Positions 24,755-33,164 of a DNA stretch of 38,716 nt are shown one piece after another. Source of the stretch: Bacteroidales bacterium GP3. Its GTDB lineage: Bacteria; Bacteroidota; Bacteroidia; Bacteroidales; Muribaculaceae. The notes beneath the pieces were generated by a model, which worked only from the letters and a program-made list of their open reading frames with translations, had not been told where the DNA came from and did no database searches. A program made the translations under genes and the position numbers. The first letter of the stretch is position 1. Every line of letters begins with the position of its first letter. The stretch covers positions 7,517 to 46,232 of the forward strand of contig DAAK01000059.1 in assembly GCA_001701075.1 (NCBI GenBank), written 5' to 3'.

Positions 24755-24788
24755 ATCCCAGCATTGCTTTTATCTGCAACACTGGGAT
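24755..24788 (-). terminator. Hairpin between susD and HTCS: partial terminator or processing signal
   Basis: Arms at 24755-24767 and 24776-24788 pair over 13 bp with an 8-nt loop. On the - strand RNA all 13 pairs form, two of them G-U wobbles; on the + strand those two would be A-C mismatches, so the structure is specific to the susD transcript. It starts 19 bp after the susD stop. There is no strong U-tract, so read-through into HTCS is possible. Confidence 0.6.
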
Positions 24789-24806
24789 TACCAAAATCAC
24801 CTGAAA

Positions 24807-26375
24807 TTATCTATAGCCTTTATTTTGATCTTCTGGAGTCATATCTTCGTTTTGTTCTATTTCCTCATTGGGAATAGGATAACGCACATGATAGTCGCTG
24901 ATAGTACCTGAACGTTTTGCCCATTTATTGCGGGACTTAATATATTCTACAAACTTGCCTGTCCGGATAAGATCAAAGCGACGCCATCCTTCACCAAACA
25001 ACTCACGCATTCGCTCGTCAAGAATCTTAATCCTGAAATCATCCTGACTCATACCGCTCCACTTCTTATCGTCAGGAATTTTAAAGCCCCATGCACGGTT
25101 TCTTACCTGATTGACAACTTCTATGGCATCCGAAGTTCGATTGAGTTCATTCAGACATTCTGCATAGCTTAGAAGCACATCAGCATATCTGAGAAGTGGA
25201 ATATTCTTTCCAGAGTTCCACATATTGTTAAGTCCTACATCTGAATGCTGGTCAGTTCGGAAGTCTTCATATTTCTTGATATGTGGTTTGACTTCATCAT
25301 GGTCCTCGCCAAGATCCTCCCATGCCACACAATCGAGATTGGGGGTCTCTCCATAATAAGAGAAATCATATCGAATTGACTCATCGCGACGAAGGTCTCC
25401 TTCTTCCCATATTCCACCATCTTCAACATTGCTATAAGCATACTCTGTCACAACTACATGGTCATACCCAGCAAAGTAGCAACCATCGCTCCACCAATTC
25501 TGCGCTACACGAGAACCAATTTGAAACATAATCTTATTTTGGTTCGGGGTGTTATTAAACTGCAACTCAAAGATAGACTCATCTGTATTGGGAGTATTAT
25601 AATTGAAAAGATCCGCAAAATTGACCAACCTGTATCCCATTGACATGACCTTCTCAAAGCACTGAGCTGCTTTTGCGAAGTCGCGCAAGCTGGTTTCTTC
25701 CGGGGCTGCCATGTAAGCTTTGCCAAGCAGAGCATATCCGGCTCCTGAAGTGGCTCTGCCCGGTTCATTACTTTCCGGAGCGTATTTCGCAGCCTTTTCC
25801 AGATCTGCTATTACAAATTTCCAAGTATCAATCAAAGATTGACGTCCGTAGCCTGTCTCATCAACCTTGTTAAGGTCAATTAGAGGAATCTCTCCCCAGT
25901 AGGAAGCAAGTTCCAAATCCATAAATCCACGCAGAAAGCAAGCCTCTCCAAGAAGATGGGCAGCCTTTGTGCCTTCCTCTATCTGATCATTGTCAAGAGC
26001 ACGGATAATCTTGGCTGCAGCAGTCACTACTGGAAACCGGGCGTTCCATTGGTCTTTTACCCTCCCTGTGAGCGAGTTAAGGTTGGCATCATAGTTATCA
26101 AGACACGCATTCTCGCCTCCGTCTTTCATCTGGAGAGCACCGCGCTGGATTTCATCGGTACCTGTCCAAAGAAACCAGGATTCGTTGTCGGCGCGTGTCT
26201 TGTCGCGCATATTGTTGTATATGCCTGTAAGATTAGATTCAATATAGGTCAAATCGCTATAGATTTGGCTCTCGGTAAGCCCCATCTGGCTATCTTCTGT
26301 CAAGAAGTCGGAGCAAGAGGTCAGTATGCCGAAAGAAGCGGCCACCAACAAAAGAGATTTTATATTAGTTTTCAT
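24807..26375 (-). CDS. SusD/RagB-family surface glycan-binding lipoprotein
   Basis: A 522-residue outer-membrane lipoprotein, partner of the SusC pore encoded just upstream. The start MKTNIKSLLLVAASFGILTSC-SD gives a lipobox with Cys21. The mature N-terminus DFLTEDSQMGLTESQIYSD and TPR-like helices (LGEACFLRGFMDLELASYWGEIPL) are typical of SusD, as is the C-terminal half with ILDERMRELFGEGWRRFDLIRTGK. It caps SusC and hands bound oligosaccharide to it. Given the GH36, GH2, galK and galM neighbours the ligand is probably a galactose-containing oligosaccharide. A TTG at 26384 is in frame but would nearly touch the susC stop; the ATG at 26375 leaves 12 bp. Confidence 0.93.
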   Translation of the reverse strand: MKTNIKSLLLVAASFGILTSCSDFLTEDSQMGLTESQIYSDLTYIESNLTGIYNNMRDKTRADNESWFLWTGTDEIQRGALQMKDGGENACLDNYDANLNSLTGRVKDQWNARFPVVTAAAKIIRALDNDQIEEGTKAAHLLGEACFLRGFMDLELASYWGEIPLIDLNKVDETGYGRQSLIDTWKFVIADLEKAAKYAPESNEPGRATSGAGYALLGKAYMAAPEETSLRDFAKAAQCFEKVMSMGYRLVNFADLFNYNTPNTDESIFELQFNNTPNQNKIMFQIGSRVAQNWWSDGCYFAGYDHVVVTEYAYSNVEDGGIWEEGDLRRDESIRYDFSYYGETPNLDCVAWEDLGEDHDEVKPHIKKYEDFRTDQHSDVGLNNMWNSGKNIPLLRYADVLLSYAECLNELNRTSDAIEVVNQVRNRAWGFKIPDDKKWSGMSQDDFRIKILDERMRELFGEGWRRFDLIRTGKFVEYIKSRNKWAKRSGTISDYHVRYPIPNEEIEQNEDMTPEDQNKGYR

Positions 26376-26387
26376 TGAATTCAAATG

Positions 26388-29300
26388 TTAGAATGTTAGA
26401 TTCATGCCAAATGTGAAAGAACGGGTTGCGGGATAACCATAATCACCTGTTTCAGGATCAAATCCTTTGTATTTCGTAGCTGTAAAGATATTGCTGCCTG
26501 TCACGTATACCCGTATATTGTCGAAATGTATGGTCTGCATCCATTTTCTTGGCAAATTATAACTGAGAGTCAATGTAGCCAAGCGTAAGTAGGAAGTGTT
26601 TTGGAGAGCAAAATCAGTATCCCACGCATAATAAGGATTATAACCTGAAGAAGTATTGGTTATAGCTCTTGGGAAAGCCCCATTCGGATTCTTTTCGCTC
26701 CAACGGTCAAGCAGATCGGTAGTAGCCATTGATGTTCCTGTGGATGCAAGCAATGATTCGTAATACCCACTTATCTTCTTCCCTCCAAGTGAATAGTTGA
26801 AGATAGCATTGAGCGTAAGGCCTTTCCATGAAAAATCGGTTGAGAATCCACCATACATCTTAGGATCCATACACCCTACTATCACTCGGTCGTTTTGGTC
26901 TACGACCTTGTCGCCGTTCTGATCTATAGCGAAGAGATCACCAATGCCTACGTTCTTGCCATTGTAGTTGATGCCTTCCCATTGGTCGCGGTTTGCCTCC
27001 GTTGCTATTCCACCACATTTCAGAGTATATATGGAATTAAGAGACTCTCCGAGGAAGATATTGCCAGTACGTTCCGTGCCATTGAGAATACGCTCTACTC
27101 CACCATGTAGCTTATTGACCTTATTGTGGTCAAGTGAAAGATTGGCCGATACGTTCCATGTAAAGTCAGGCAAATCTATCGGAGTGGCATTGACTGTCAT
27201 TTCAAAACCACGGTTGGTGACAGATCCTATATTCTCCCATTCCTCGTTGTAGCCGGATGTAAGGGCAAGAGAATGTTTCAGAAGCAAGTTGTCATTGTTG
27301 ATAAAGAATCCATCCAGAGAAAGACGAAGACGGTTATTTAGGAATGCCATGTCAAGACCGATATTTGTCTGTTTCTGTTTTTCCCAAGTCAGTAATGGAT
27401 TCCCGAGCAAGCCACTTGTGGCATATGAGGCAGCTCCATTGCTTACCGATGAGTAATACATAGTGGCATAAGCATAATTCTCTATATCCTGATTGCCTAC
27501 AACACCGTAACCAACTCTCAACTTGAGATTATCGAATATATGCTGGTCTTCCATAAATTTCTCGTTGGTTATAGCCCAATTGGCAGAGAAAGATGGGAAG
27601 ATACCCCATTTGTGGCCGGGACCAAACTTTGATGATCCATCATAACGAGCTGTTACTGTCAGATAATAACGCTGGTCATAATTATAATTGGCTCTGATCA
27701 GATATGAGAGAAGGGAGGAGGCATAGAAATTCGAACCAATCACTTTCTTATCATTGGCAGCTGCGCCACCAAGGTCATTGAAACCAAGATCGTTCGATGC
27801 AAAGCGGTCTCCTTGTGCCAACGTGTAATTGAAAGTGTTGCGCGATGCGGAGGTGCCTATGAGGAAGTCGGTATTATGTACGTCCGCGAAAGTGCGACGA
27901 TAAGTGATGGTATTATCCCATTGCCATGACAACTTTGTCCAACGTTCGTGCTTTGCACGTGCATCTCCATTATAATGGCGGATAGATTGCTGAATATAGT
28001 CTGGAGTATACTCCATCCAAGTCTGGTTGGCCAAATCAATCGCGAATGTTGATCGGATATTAAGACCTTCAATTGGATTTATGTTGATGTAGTTTGAAGA
28101 TATCAAACGGTCGCGCACACGCTTCTGGGACACTTCAAGAGAATTATATGGGTTGTAGTCATTATTGTTGGCTTCTGTATGTGCGCGGTAATAAAGTGTC
28201 AGATAATCATATGTATAACGAGTATCAGGATTCTGATATGGTGCAGGATTGAGCAGAGGATTAGCACCCATAGCCTGATTGAATACCTCGTCTACCGGCA
28301 TTTTGTCGTCCGAACGAGAGAACTGAGTGTTCGAGCCAACACGGAGCCAAGACTTTATGTCGGAATCAACATTTACACGTCCGGAATACCGGTTGTTGTT
28401 TGTGCCTATGGTGATTCCCTTGATGCCACTGTAGTTGAAACTGGCGAAAAGATTGTATTTATCTCCACCATTTGAGAAACTGATAGTATGGCTTTGTGTG
28501 ACACCTGTCTGGGTAAATCTGTCAAGCCAATCGTAAGATTCTCCTGATTTATACGTTGCCAACTCTTCTTCAGAGAATGCCGTAGAAGTTCCTAAAATAG
28601 TATTTTGGATATAAGCATTGCGGTCAGCACCGGGATTTGAATTTATGTAGCCATTTGCAAAAGCATCAATTCTAAGATCTCCAAGTTGTTGCGCATTCAT
28701 AGTTTTTGGACGATGAGCAATATGAGAAGTCTGCACCCATCCGTCGTATGTCACTTTGCCTTCTCCTTTACGTCCTTTTTTTGTAGTGACGAGAATAACA
28801 CCATTTGCACCACGTGAACCATAAATAGCAGTAGCTGATGCATCCTTAAGAACCTGGATTGACTCAATATCGTTTGGATTGATAGAGTTGAACGAGCCGA
28901 AATCTCCATCCATGACTAGACCATCTATTACATATATTGGAGAGGCACCGGAGTTGATTGTGTTGATACCACGCACCCTTACAGTGGCATCGTCACCCGG
29001 CTTGGCACTCGGGGTCACCATCAAGCCTGCCATCTTTCCTTGAAGAGCTCCGGCGACTGTGGTTGAAGGAGTCTCGTTAAGTTTTTCTGCATCAAGATAA
29101 CCGACAGAACCTGTCAGATCCGCTTTTTTCATTGCTGCACCTACCACAATCACTTCGTCCAATTCCGAAGAATTTTCACTCAATGAAAGGTTCATTTGTC
29201 CATCTGCTGGTACTTTGAAATCTGCTGTGTTGTAGCCTACATATGAAACTTGGAGTATGCTTCCTACAGCCGCTTTAAGGCTGAAATCTCCATCAATGCC

Positions 29301-29462
29301 GGTTGCGGTTCCGGTGGAAGTTCCTTTCACAAGTATGGTAGCACCAATAAGAGGCTCCTGTGTGGCAGCATCTACTACTACGCCACTGACTGTGATATCC
29401 TGTGCCATAGCCGGACATACCGACAGCAACGACATCAGAATGAATAATAATATCTTTTTCAT
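26388..29462 (-). CDS. SusC/RagA-family TonB-dependent outer-membrane transporter
   Basis: A 1024-residue TonB-dependent receptor importing oligosaccharides across the outer membrane. The signal peptide MKKILLFILMSLLSVCPAMAQ is followed by a carboxypeptidase-regulatory-like domain (VSGVVVDAATQEPLIGATILVKG), a TonB-box-like DEVIVVGA, the SusC plug signature (MKKADLTGSVGYL; IYVIDGLVMDG; IESIQVLKDASATAIYGSRG) and a long beta-barrel ending in phenylalanine (FTFGMNLTF). The length is typical. There is no extra N-terminal STN domain, so no sigma/anti-sigma signalling through this protein is expected, consistent with HTCS control. It lies 14 bp after the GH36 gene and 12 bp before susD in one operon. 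Confidence 0.95.
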   Translation of the reverse strand: MKKILLFILMSLLSVCPAMAQDITVSGVVVDAATQEPLIGATILVKGTSTGTATGIDGDFSLKAAVGSILQVSYVGYNTADFKVPADGQMNLSLSENSSELDEVIVVGAAMKKADLTGSVGYLDAEKLNETPSTTVAGALQGKMAGLMVTPSAKPGDDATVRVRGINTINSGASPIYVIDGLVMDGDFGSFNSINPNDIESIQVLKDASATAIYGSRGANGVILVTTKKGRKGEGKVTYDGWVQTSHIAHRPKTMNAQQLGDLRIDAFANGYINSNPGADRNAYIQNTILGTSTAFSEEELATYKSGESYDWLDRFTQTGVTQSHTISFSNGGDKYNLFASFNYSGIKGITIGTNNNRYSGRVNVDSDIKSWLRVGSNTQFSRSDDKMPVDEVFNQAMGANPLLNPAPYQNPDTRYTYDYLTLYYRAHTEANNNDYNPYNSLEVSQKRVRDRLISSNYININPIEGLNIRSTFAIDLANQTWMEYTPDYIQQSIRHYNGDARAKHERWTKLSWQWDNTITYRRTFADVHNTDFLIGTSASRNTFNYTLAQGDRFASNDLGFNDLGGAAANDKKVIGSNFYASSLLSYLIRANYNYDQRYYLTVTARYDGSSKFGPGHKWGIFPSFSANWAITNEKFMEDQHIFDNLKLRVGYGVVGNQDIENYAYATMYYSSVSNGAASYATSGLLGNPLLTWEKQKQTNIGLDMAFLNNRLRLSLDGFFINNDNLLLKHSLALTSGYNEEWENIGSVTNRGFEMTVNATPIDLPDFTWNVSANLSLDHNKVNKLHGGVERILNGTERTGNIFLGESLNSIYTLKCGGIATEANRDQWEGINYNGKNVGIGDLFAIDQNGDKVVDQNDRVIVGCMDPKMYGGFSTDFSWKGLTLNAIFNYSLGGKKISGYYESLLASTGTSMATTDLLDRWSEKNPNGAFPRAITNTSSGYNPYYAWDTDFALQNTSYLRLATLTLSYNLPRKWMQTIHFDNIRVYVTGSNIFTATKYKGFDPETGDYGYPATRSFTFGMNLTF

Positions 29463-29476
29463 AATATGATGTTGGT

Positions 29477-31684
29477 TTAGATTTCTTGAATATGAAGTAC
29501 TGTACTGTCAAAGTTATTGCCAATGCCAAGCGAGATTCCCTCATTCATAAGGTAATCACCAGGGAATACCTGTCCGTCGCCATAGAACGAAGGCCAATCC
29601 TTCTTGTTGATTTCGGTCACTCGATACTGTTTTTCAGGATCAAGTCCTTTTAGGCGTGTCTGGAAGAATGTTGTGCGCCCATGATATTTTAGGCTGTAAG
29701 CGAAAAATACTGCTTCCTTACCATCTTTCGATACATACTGGTGAGCTGCCCATCCTGTTCCGTCTTCGGGATTTTTAAGGCGATAGAGGTCGCCAAACTG
29801 AACGATAGGACGTATCTGCTTATAGGATTCAATGGCTTTCTGAGCAAATTGCCATTCCTCCTTGTTAAGATGCTTGGGTTGAAGTTCAAGCCCAAGCCGC
29901 CCGGACATAGCCACATCAAAGCGGAATTTGAGAGGCGCCATCATCCCAGTCTGGTGATTAGGGCTTGTTGAGACATGGGATGCTGTCGCAATGGCTGGAT
30001 AGAAAAGATTGGTGCTGTTCTGAATACGTATGCGGTCGATTGAGTTTGTATTGTCGCTTGTCCAGAATTCATCATGATATTTGAGTGCTCCCATATCAAG
30101 TCTGGCACCTCCAGAACTACATAGCTGGATCATTACATCGGGATGAGCCTCACGTATGCGGTCGTAGACAGAATAAAGACCATTTGTATAGTCAATCCAG
30201 AAATGTGATTGACGGTCAGCTGGAAGATATTCGGATCCAAAATCGGTTACAAATCGGTTTGCATCCCACTTAATGTAGCTGATATCTGAGCTAAGTGCAA
30301 GTACATCATCAAAAGTTTTGACTATAAAATCCTGAACTTCTGGATTTGTGAGATCAAGAATCCACTGCTGACGTATTTGGAGTTTCTCCCGATCTCCGCT
30401 TTTTACAATCCAATCGGGGTGTGTCTCTGCAAGCTGGCTTTTAGGATTGACCATTTCGGGTTCGATCCAAATACCAAACTTCAAGCCATTCTTGACTGCG
30501 TATTTGGCAAGATAATCAATGCCATGAGGAAGTTTCTTTTTGTTGACTTGCCAGTCTCCCAAACCGGCATGGTCGGTATTTCGAGCAAATTCTCCATTGC
30601 CAAACCATCCGTCGTCGAGCACAAACATTTCTACTCCAATCTTGGCTGCATCATCTATCATATCTGTTATCGTCTTTTCGTCAAAATTCATATATGCCCC
30701 TTCCCAGCTGTTCAAGACCACAGGACGCTCTTGATCTGCATGTGTAAGGTTGTGGTTGCGAATCCAGTCATGGAGATTACGCGAGACTTGACCACGTCCT
30801 TGATTGCTGTAAGTCCACACCATATCGGGGGTAGTCAGAGTCTGTCCATTGTCAAGAAAATAGGTCGAAGCAAAGTCGTTGACACCACTCACTATATTCA
30901 TTCGTCCGCACTCGTCTTGCTCGAAAGTCACTTTGTAATTGCCAGACCATGCAAGAGCTCCGCCATAGACTTCACCTTCATCTTCACGGGCTGTTCCATT
31001 CAGCGATAGAAGAAAAGCTGGGTTGGCAGTCTGGGTTGCCTGTACTCCACGTTTTGATTCTACACTCTTGATGCCTGGTTGAAGCTGCTCCTCTACGAGT
31101 TGCATCTCAGTAGCCCATACTCCATGGAAATGCGTCAGGTAATATGAATCGGCATGAAGAGGCAGATAGGATGATGCGAGATTCTCTACTATAAGGCTAC
31201 CATTCTCATTATTTGTAAGGGCTGATGACTGGGTGATGACATTTTCCTTGCCATATGCAGTGAATGTCATTGTCAGATTTATGTCATACAGCGGATCATT
31301 CAAAATGATATCTGTACGCGTCACGTCATCTTCCGGTTGACTTACTGAATGTGATACATATTTAAGATGCGTAGAATGTGACCCATCTGAATGTATAAGC
31401 TTAAGAGCGGGCGATATCATCACATAGCCACCGTAGGCCGGGAACGCCTGTGGCGCATATCCTGCTCCGTTGTCTGGCTGCTCACGATATTTCTTGGTTC
31501 TATAGGGATGGGCATTCTTGAACTTCTTGCCATAATAATTATGAACAAGATTGCCATTATCGGCAACTGACATCACCATCTCCGTGTCGTCGGTCGACAC
31601 TCTTATGAGAGGGTTCTCTATGGCTCTGGCACCGGAAGCTGCCGCGATAGCCAATGCGATTGGGAGGATACTTTTTAGTCTCAT
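29477..31684 (-). CDS. GH36 alpha-galactosidase, exported
   Basis: A 735-residue retaining alpha-galactosidase that removes terminal alpha-galactosyl residues, for example from raffinose-type sugars, galactomannan fragments or host alpha-Gal. The signal peptide ends near GARA (about residue 20), with no lipobox, so it should be periplasmic. An N-terminal beta-supersandwich domain precedes the TIM barrel. The nucleophile is Asp474 in YIKWDANR and the acid/base is Asp544 in WTSDNTNS. Supporting segments are VLDDGWFGNG, FGIWIEPEMVNP and CSSGGARLDMG. It is the first gene of the operon with susC and susD. Enzyme family is certain; the natural substrate is inference. Confidence 0.95.
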   Translation of the reverse strand: MRLKSILPIALAIAAASGARAIENPLIRVSTDDTEMVMSVADNGNLVHNYYGKKFKNAHPYRTKKYREQPDNGAGYAPQAFPAYGGYVMISPALKLIHSDGSHSTHLKYVSHSVSQPEDDVTRTDIILNDPLYDINLTMTFTAYGKENVITQSSALTNNENGSLIVENLASSYLPLHADSYYLTHFHGVWATEMQLVEEQLQPGIKSVESKRGVQATQTANPAFLLSLNGTAREDEGEVYGGALAWSGNYKVTFEQDECGRMNIVSGVNDFASTYFLDNGQTLTTPDMVWTYSNQGRGQVSRNLHDWIRNHNLTHADQERPVVLNSWEGAYMNFDEKTITDMIDDAAKIGVEMFVLDDGWFGNGEFARNTDHAGLGDWQVNKKKLPHGIDYLAKYAVKNGLKFGIWIEPEMVNPKSQLAETHPDWIVKSGDREKLQIRQQWILDLTNPEVQDFIVKTFDDVLALSSDISYIKWDANRFVTDFGSEYLPADRQSHFWIDYTNGLYSVYDRIREAHPDVMIQLCSSGGARLDMGALKYHDEFWTSDNTNSIDRIRIQNSTNLFYPAIATASHVSTSPNHQTGMMAPLKFRFDVAMSGRLGLELQPKHLNKEEWQFAQKAIESYKQIRPIVQFGDLYRLKNPEDGTGWAAHQYVSKDGKEAVFFAYSLKYHGRTTFFQTRLKGLDPEKQYRVTEINKKDWPSFYGDGQVFPGDYLMNEGISLGIGNNFDSTVLHIQEI

Positions 31685-31756
31685 GGTTTAATATTTTATG
31701 GCTATTTGATTTTTTGTCTTTATATCGATCATTTACTGACTGACGTTTTCGACACC

Positions 31757-31787
31757 GCAAAATTACACCATTTACCAAATATCCAAA
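31757..31787 (-). promoter_or_regulatory. Bacteroidetes-type promoter for the GH36-susC-susD operon
   Basis: On the - strand, TAATTTTGC (31757-31765) matches the -7 consensus fully. A TTTG element (31784-31787) lies 18 bp upstream. The predicted start is near 31750, leaving a leader of about 65 nt before the GH36 ATG. One of the TTACCA-type motifs falls in the spacer. Confidence 0.65.
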
Positions 31788-31883
31788 AATAGTTTTTCTC
31801 CAAACCTTTGGTAATTCTGCACCAAACCACTATTTTTTAGCACATTGACCTAAAATTACCAATTCTAAAACGCAAATTTACCA
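31772..31883. promoter_or_regulatory. Cluster of TTACCAAA-type motifs, candidate HTCS binding sites
   Basis: In the 325-bp gap between the divergent GH36 and GH18 genes, the motif TTACCAAA occurs at 31772-31779, in inverted orientation (TTTGGTAA) at 31807-31814, as TTACCAA at 31856-31862 and as TTTACCA at 31877-31883. A partial ACCAAA is at 31821-31826. The first lies within the GH36 promoter spacer and the rest upstream of its -33 element, where an AraC-type activator would bind. Apart from the two promoters, the rest of the gap is A/T-rich and shows nothing else. Confidence 0.45.
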
Positions 31884-31961
31884 GATAAGGTCTCTTTTTA
31901 TCACGTAAAAATCTACTCATAATTAGTAAGCTATAGAACTTTAAGCAACTTCCTTATTAAT

Positions 31962-31994
31962 GTTGTTAAATTGGGAAAAATGATGTAACTTTGC
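31962..31994 (+). promoter_or_regulatory. Bacteroidetes-type promoter for the GH18 gene
   Basis: TAACTTTGC at 31986-31994 is a full -7 match; a one-mismatch -33 element GTTG is at 31962-31965, 20 bp upstream. Transcription would start near 32001, only about 9 nt before the ATG at 32010, so the mRNA would be almost leaderless. Confidence 0.6.
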
Positions 31995-32009
31995 AGAAAA
32001 TGAACAGAC

Positions 32010-33083
32010 ATGAAAAAAAGATACTTTTTGACGACATTGCTGAGCATAGCAATTATAGCTGTAACAACTTTGGCTATGTGGGGACAAACTTCCGGCACAC
32101 AGCTAAAACGTGGAGGTGAGATTCCTAATGATACAGTGCCAAAGATAGCACTTGCATATGTTGTGGATGCCGGGAAAAGACCATTGGATGCCAATCTATA
32201 CACTCATCTGATATATGCTTTCGTAGAATTCAACGATGATTGTGACGGCATCGTGGTAAAAAAGCCGGAAAAACTCCAGTCATTAGTAGATTTGAAGAAG
32301 GAGAACCCAGACCTGAAAGTGATGGTATGCGTAGGAGGCTACAAGCGTGAAGGCTATAGCGAAATGACCCGCGACAAAAAGAAACGCAAGGCATTCATTA
32401 AGGATCTGAAGCATCTTGTAGACTCTCTCAAACTTGATGGAGTGGATCTTGACTGGGAATTTCCAACCACCGAAAACGGAGGTCATACAGCTACTCCACA
32501 AGATGACCGGAACTATGTCACTTTCGTCAAGGATCTACGTAAAGCTATAGGAAAAGACAAATGGATATCCTACTATTCCAACAATTCAGGCCTCTATATC
32601 GACCATAAAAAGATGGCTCCATATGTAAGCTATGTTCATGTCTCAGGCTATAACCTCGCCGTCCCCAAAGAAGGGCAGCCGGGACGACATCAGAGTCCAC
32701 TTTACCCAAGCAAGAAATTTGGAGAATGGAGCATAATCCGAAGCGTTGAAAAGCATATTGACTTGGGTGTGCCTCGGGAGAAAATTCTAATAGGAATACC
32801 ATTCTACGAACGAGGGAAATCCCCCTTCCCAACATATGCAGAATGCCGTCAATTCAACCAATATACCGACGGTCTCAGCCTGCAATGGAATGATGAGGCA
32901 AAAGCCCCATATTATGCAGACAAGAACGGAGACCTCGTTGCCGGGTTTGATGATGAGCGGTCAATCGAGGCCAAATTCGACTTTATACGTGCCAATGGCT
33001 TTGCAGGAGTATTTGTATGGAACTACGATGGGGATTATTTCGACCAGCGTCTTGGGAAGGCTATACAAAGGCTCAGAAAATAA
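32010..33083 (+). CDS. GH18 chitinase-like glycoside hydrolase, exported
   Basis: A 357-residue single-domain GH18 enzyme. The signal peptide (MKKRYFLTTLLSIAIIAVTTLAMWGQ) is followed directly by the TIM barrel. The catalytic DxxDxDxE motif is intact as DGVDLDWE (143-150), with Glu150 as acid. The SxGG-like strand is VCVGGYKREGY, and later landmarks are YVHVSGYNLA and GVFVWNYDGD. It should act on beta-1,4-GlcNAc linkages (chitin oligomers, peptidoglycan or N-glycan cores); no carbohydrate-binding module is present. It is alone on the + strand between two - strand galactoside operons. Confidence 0.92.
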   Translation: MKKRYFLTTLLSIAIIAVTTLAMWGQTSGTQLKRGGEIPNDTVPKIALAYVVDAGKRPLDANLYTHLIYAFVEFNDDCDGIVVKKPEKLQSLVDLKKENPDLKVMVCVGGYKREGYSEMTRDKKKRKAFIKDLKHLVDSLKLDGVDLDWEFPTTENGGHTATPQDDRNYVTFVKDLRKAIGKDKWISYYSNNSGLYIDHKKMAPYVSYVHVSGYNLAVPKEGQPGRHQSPLYPSKKFGEWSIIRSVEKHIDLGVPREKILIGIPFYERGKSPFPTYAECRQFNQYTDGLSLQWNDEAKAPYYADKNGDLVAGFDDERSIEAKFDFIRANGFAGVFVWNYDGDYFDQRLGKAIQRLRK

Positions 33084-33110
33084 CTTTATTAGAATCTTTC
33101 TAAAGTGCAA

Positions 33111-33139
33111 ATAAGGACGCACGAACGGTGCGCCCTTAT
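33111..33139. terminator. Hairpin between convergent GH18 and galM genes
   Basis: ATAAGGACGCAC (33111-33122) and GTGCGCCCTTAT (33128-33139) form a 12-position stem with one A-C mismatch and a 5-nt loop. It is 27 bp past the GH18 stop and 25 bp past the galM stop on the other strand. The downstream U-tracts are weak in both directions. Confidence 0.6.
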
Positions 33140-33164
33140 AAGTTTATCAATAATTCTGAAGAGA

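Noticed and set aside
30377..31009. 210-codon open frame on the + strand inside the GH36 gene
   Set aside because: Antisense to catalytic-domain sequence with no recognisable domain and no promoter or start context.
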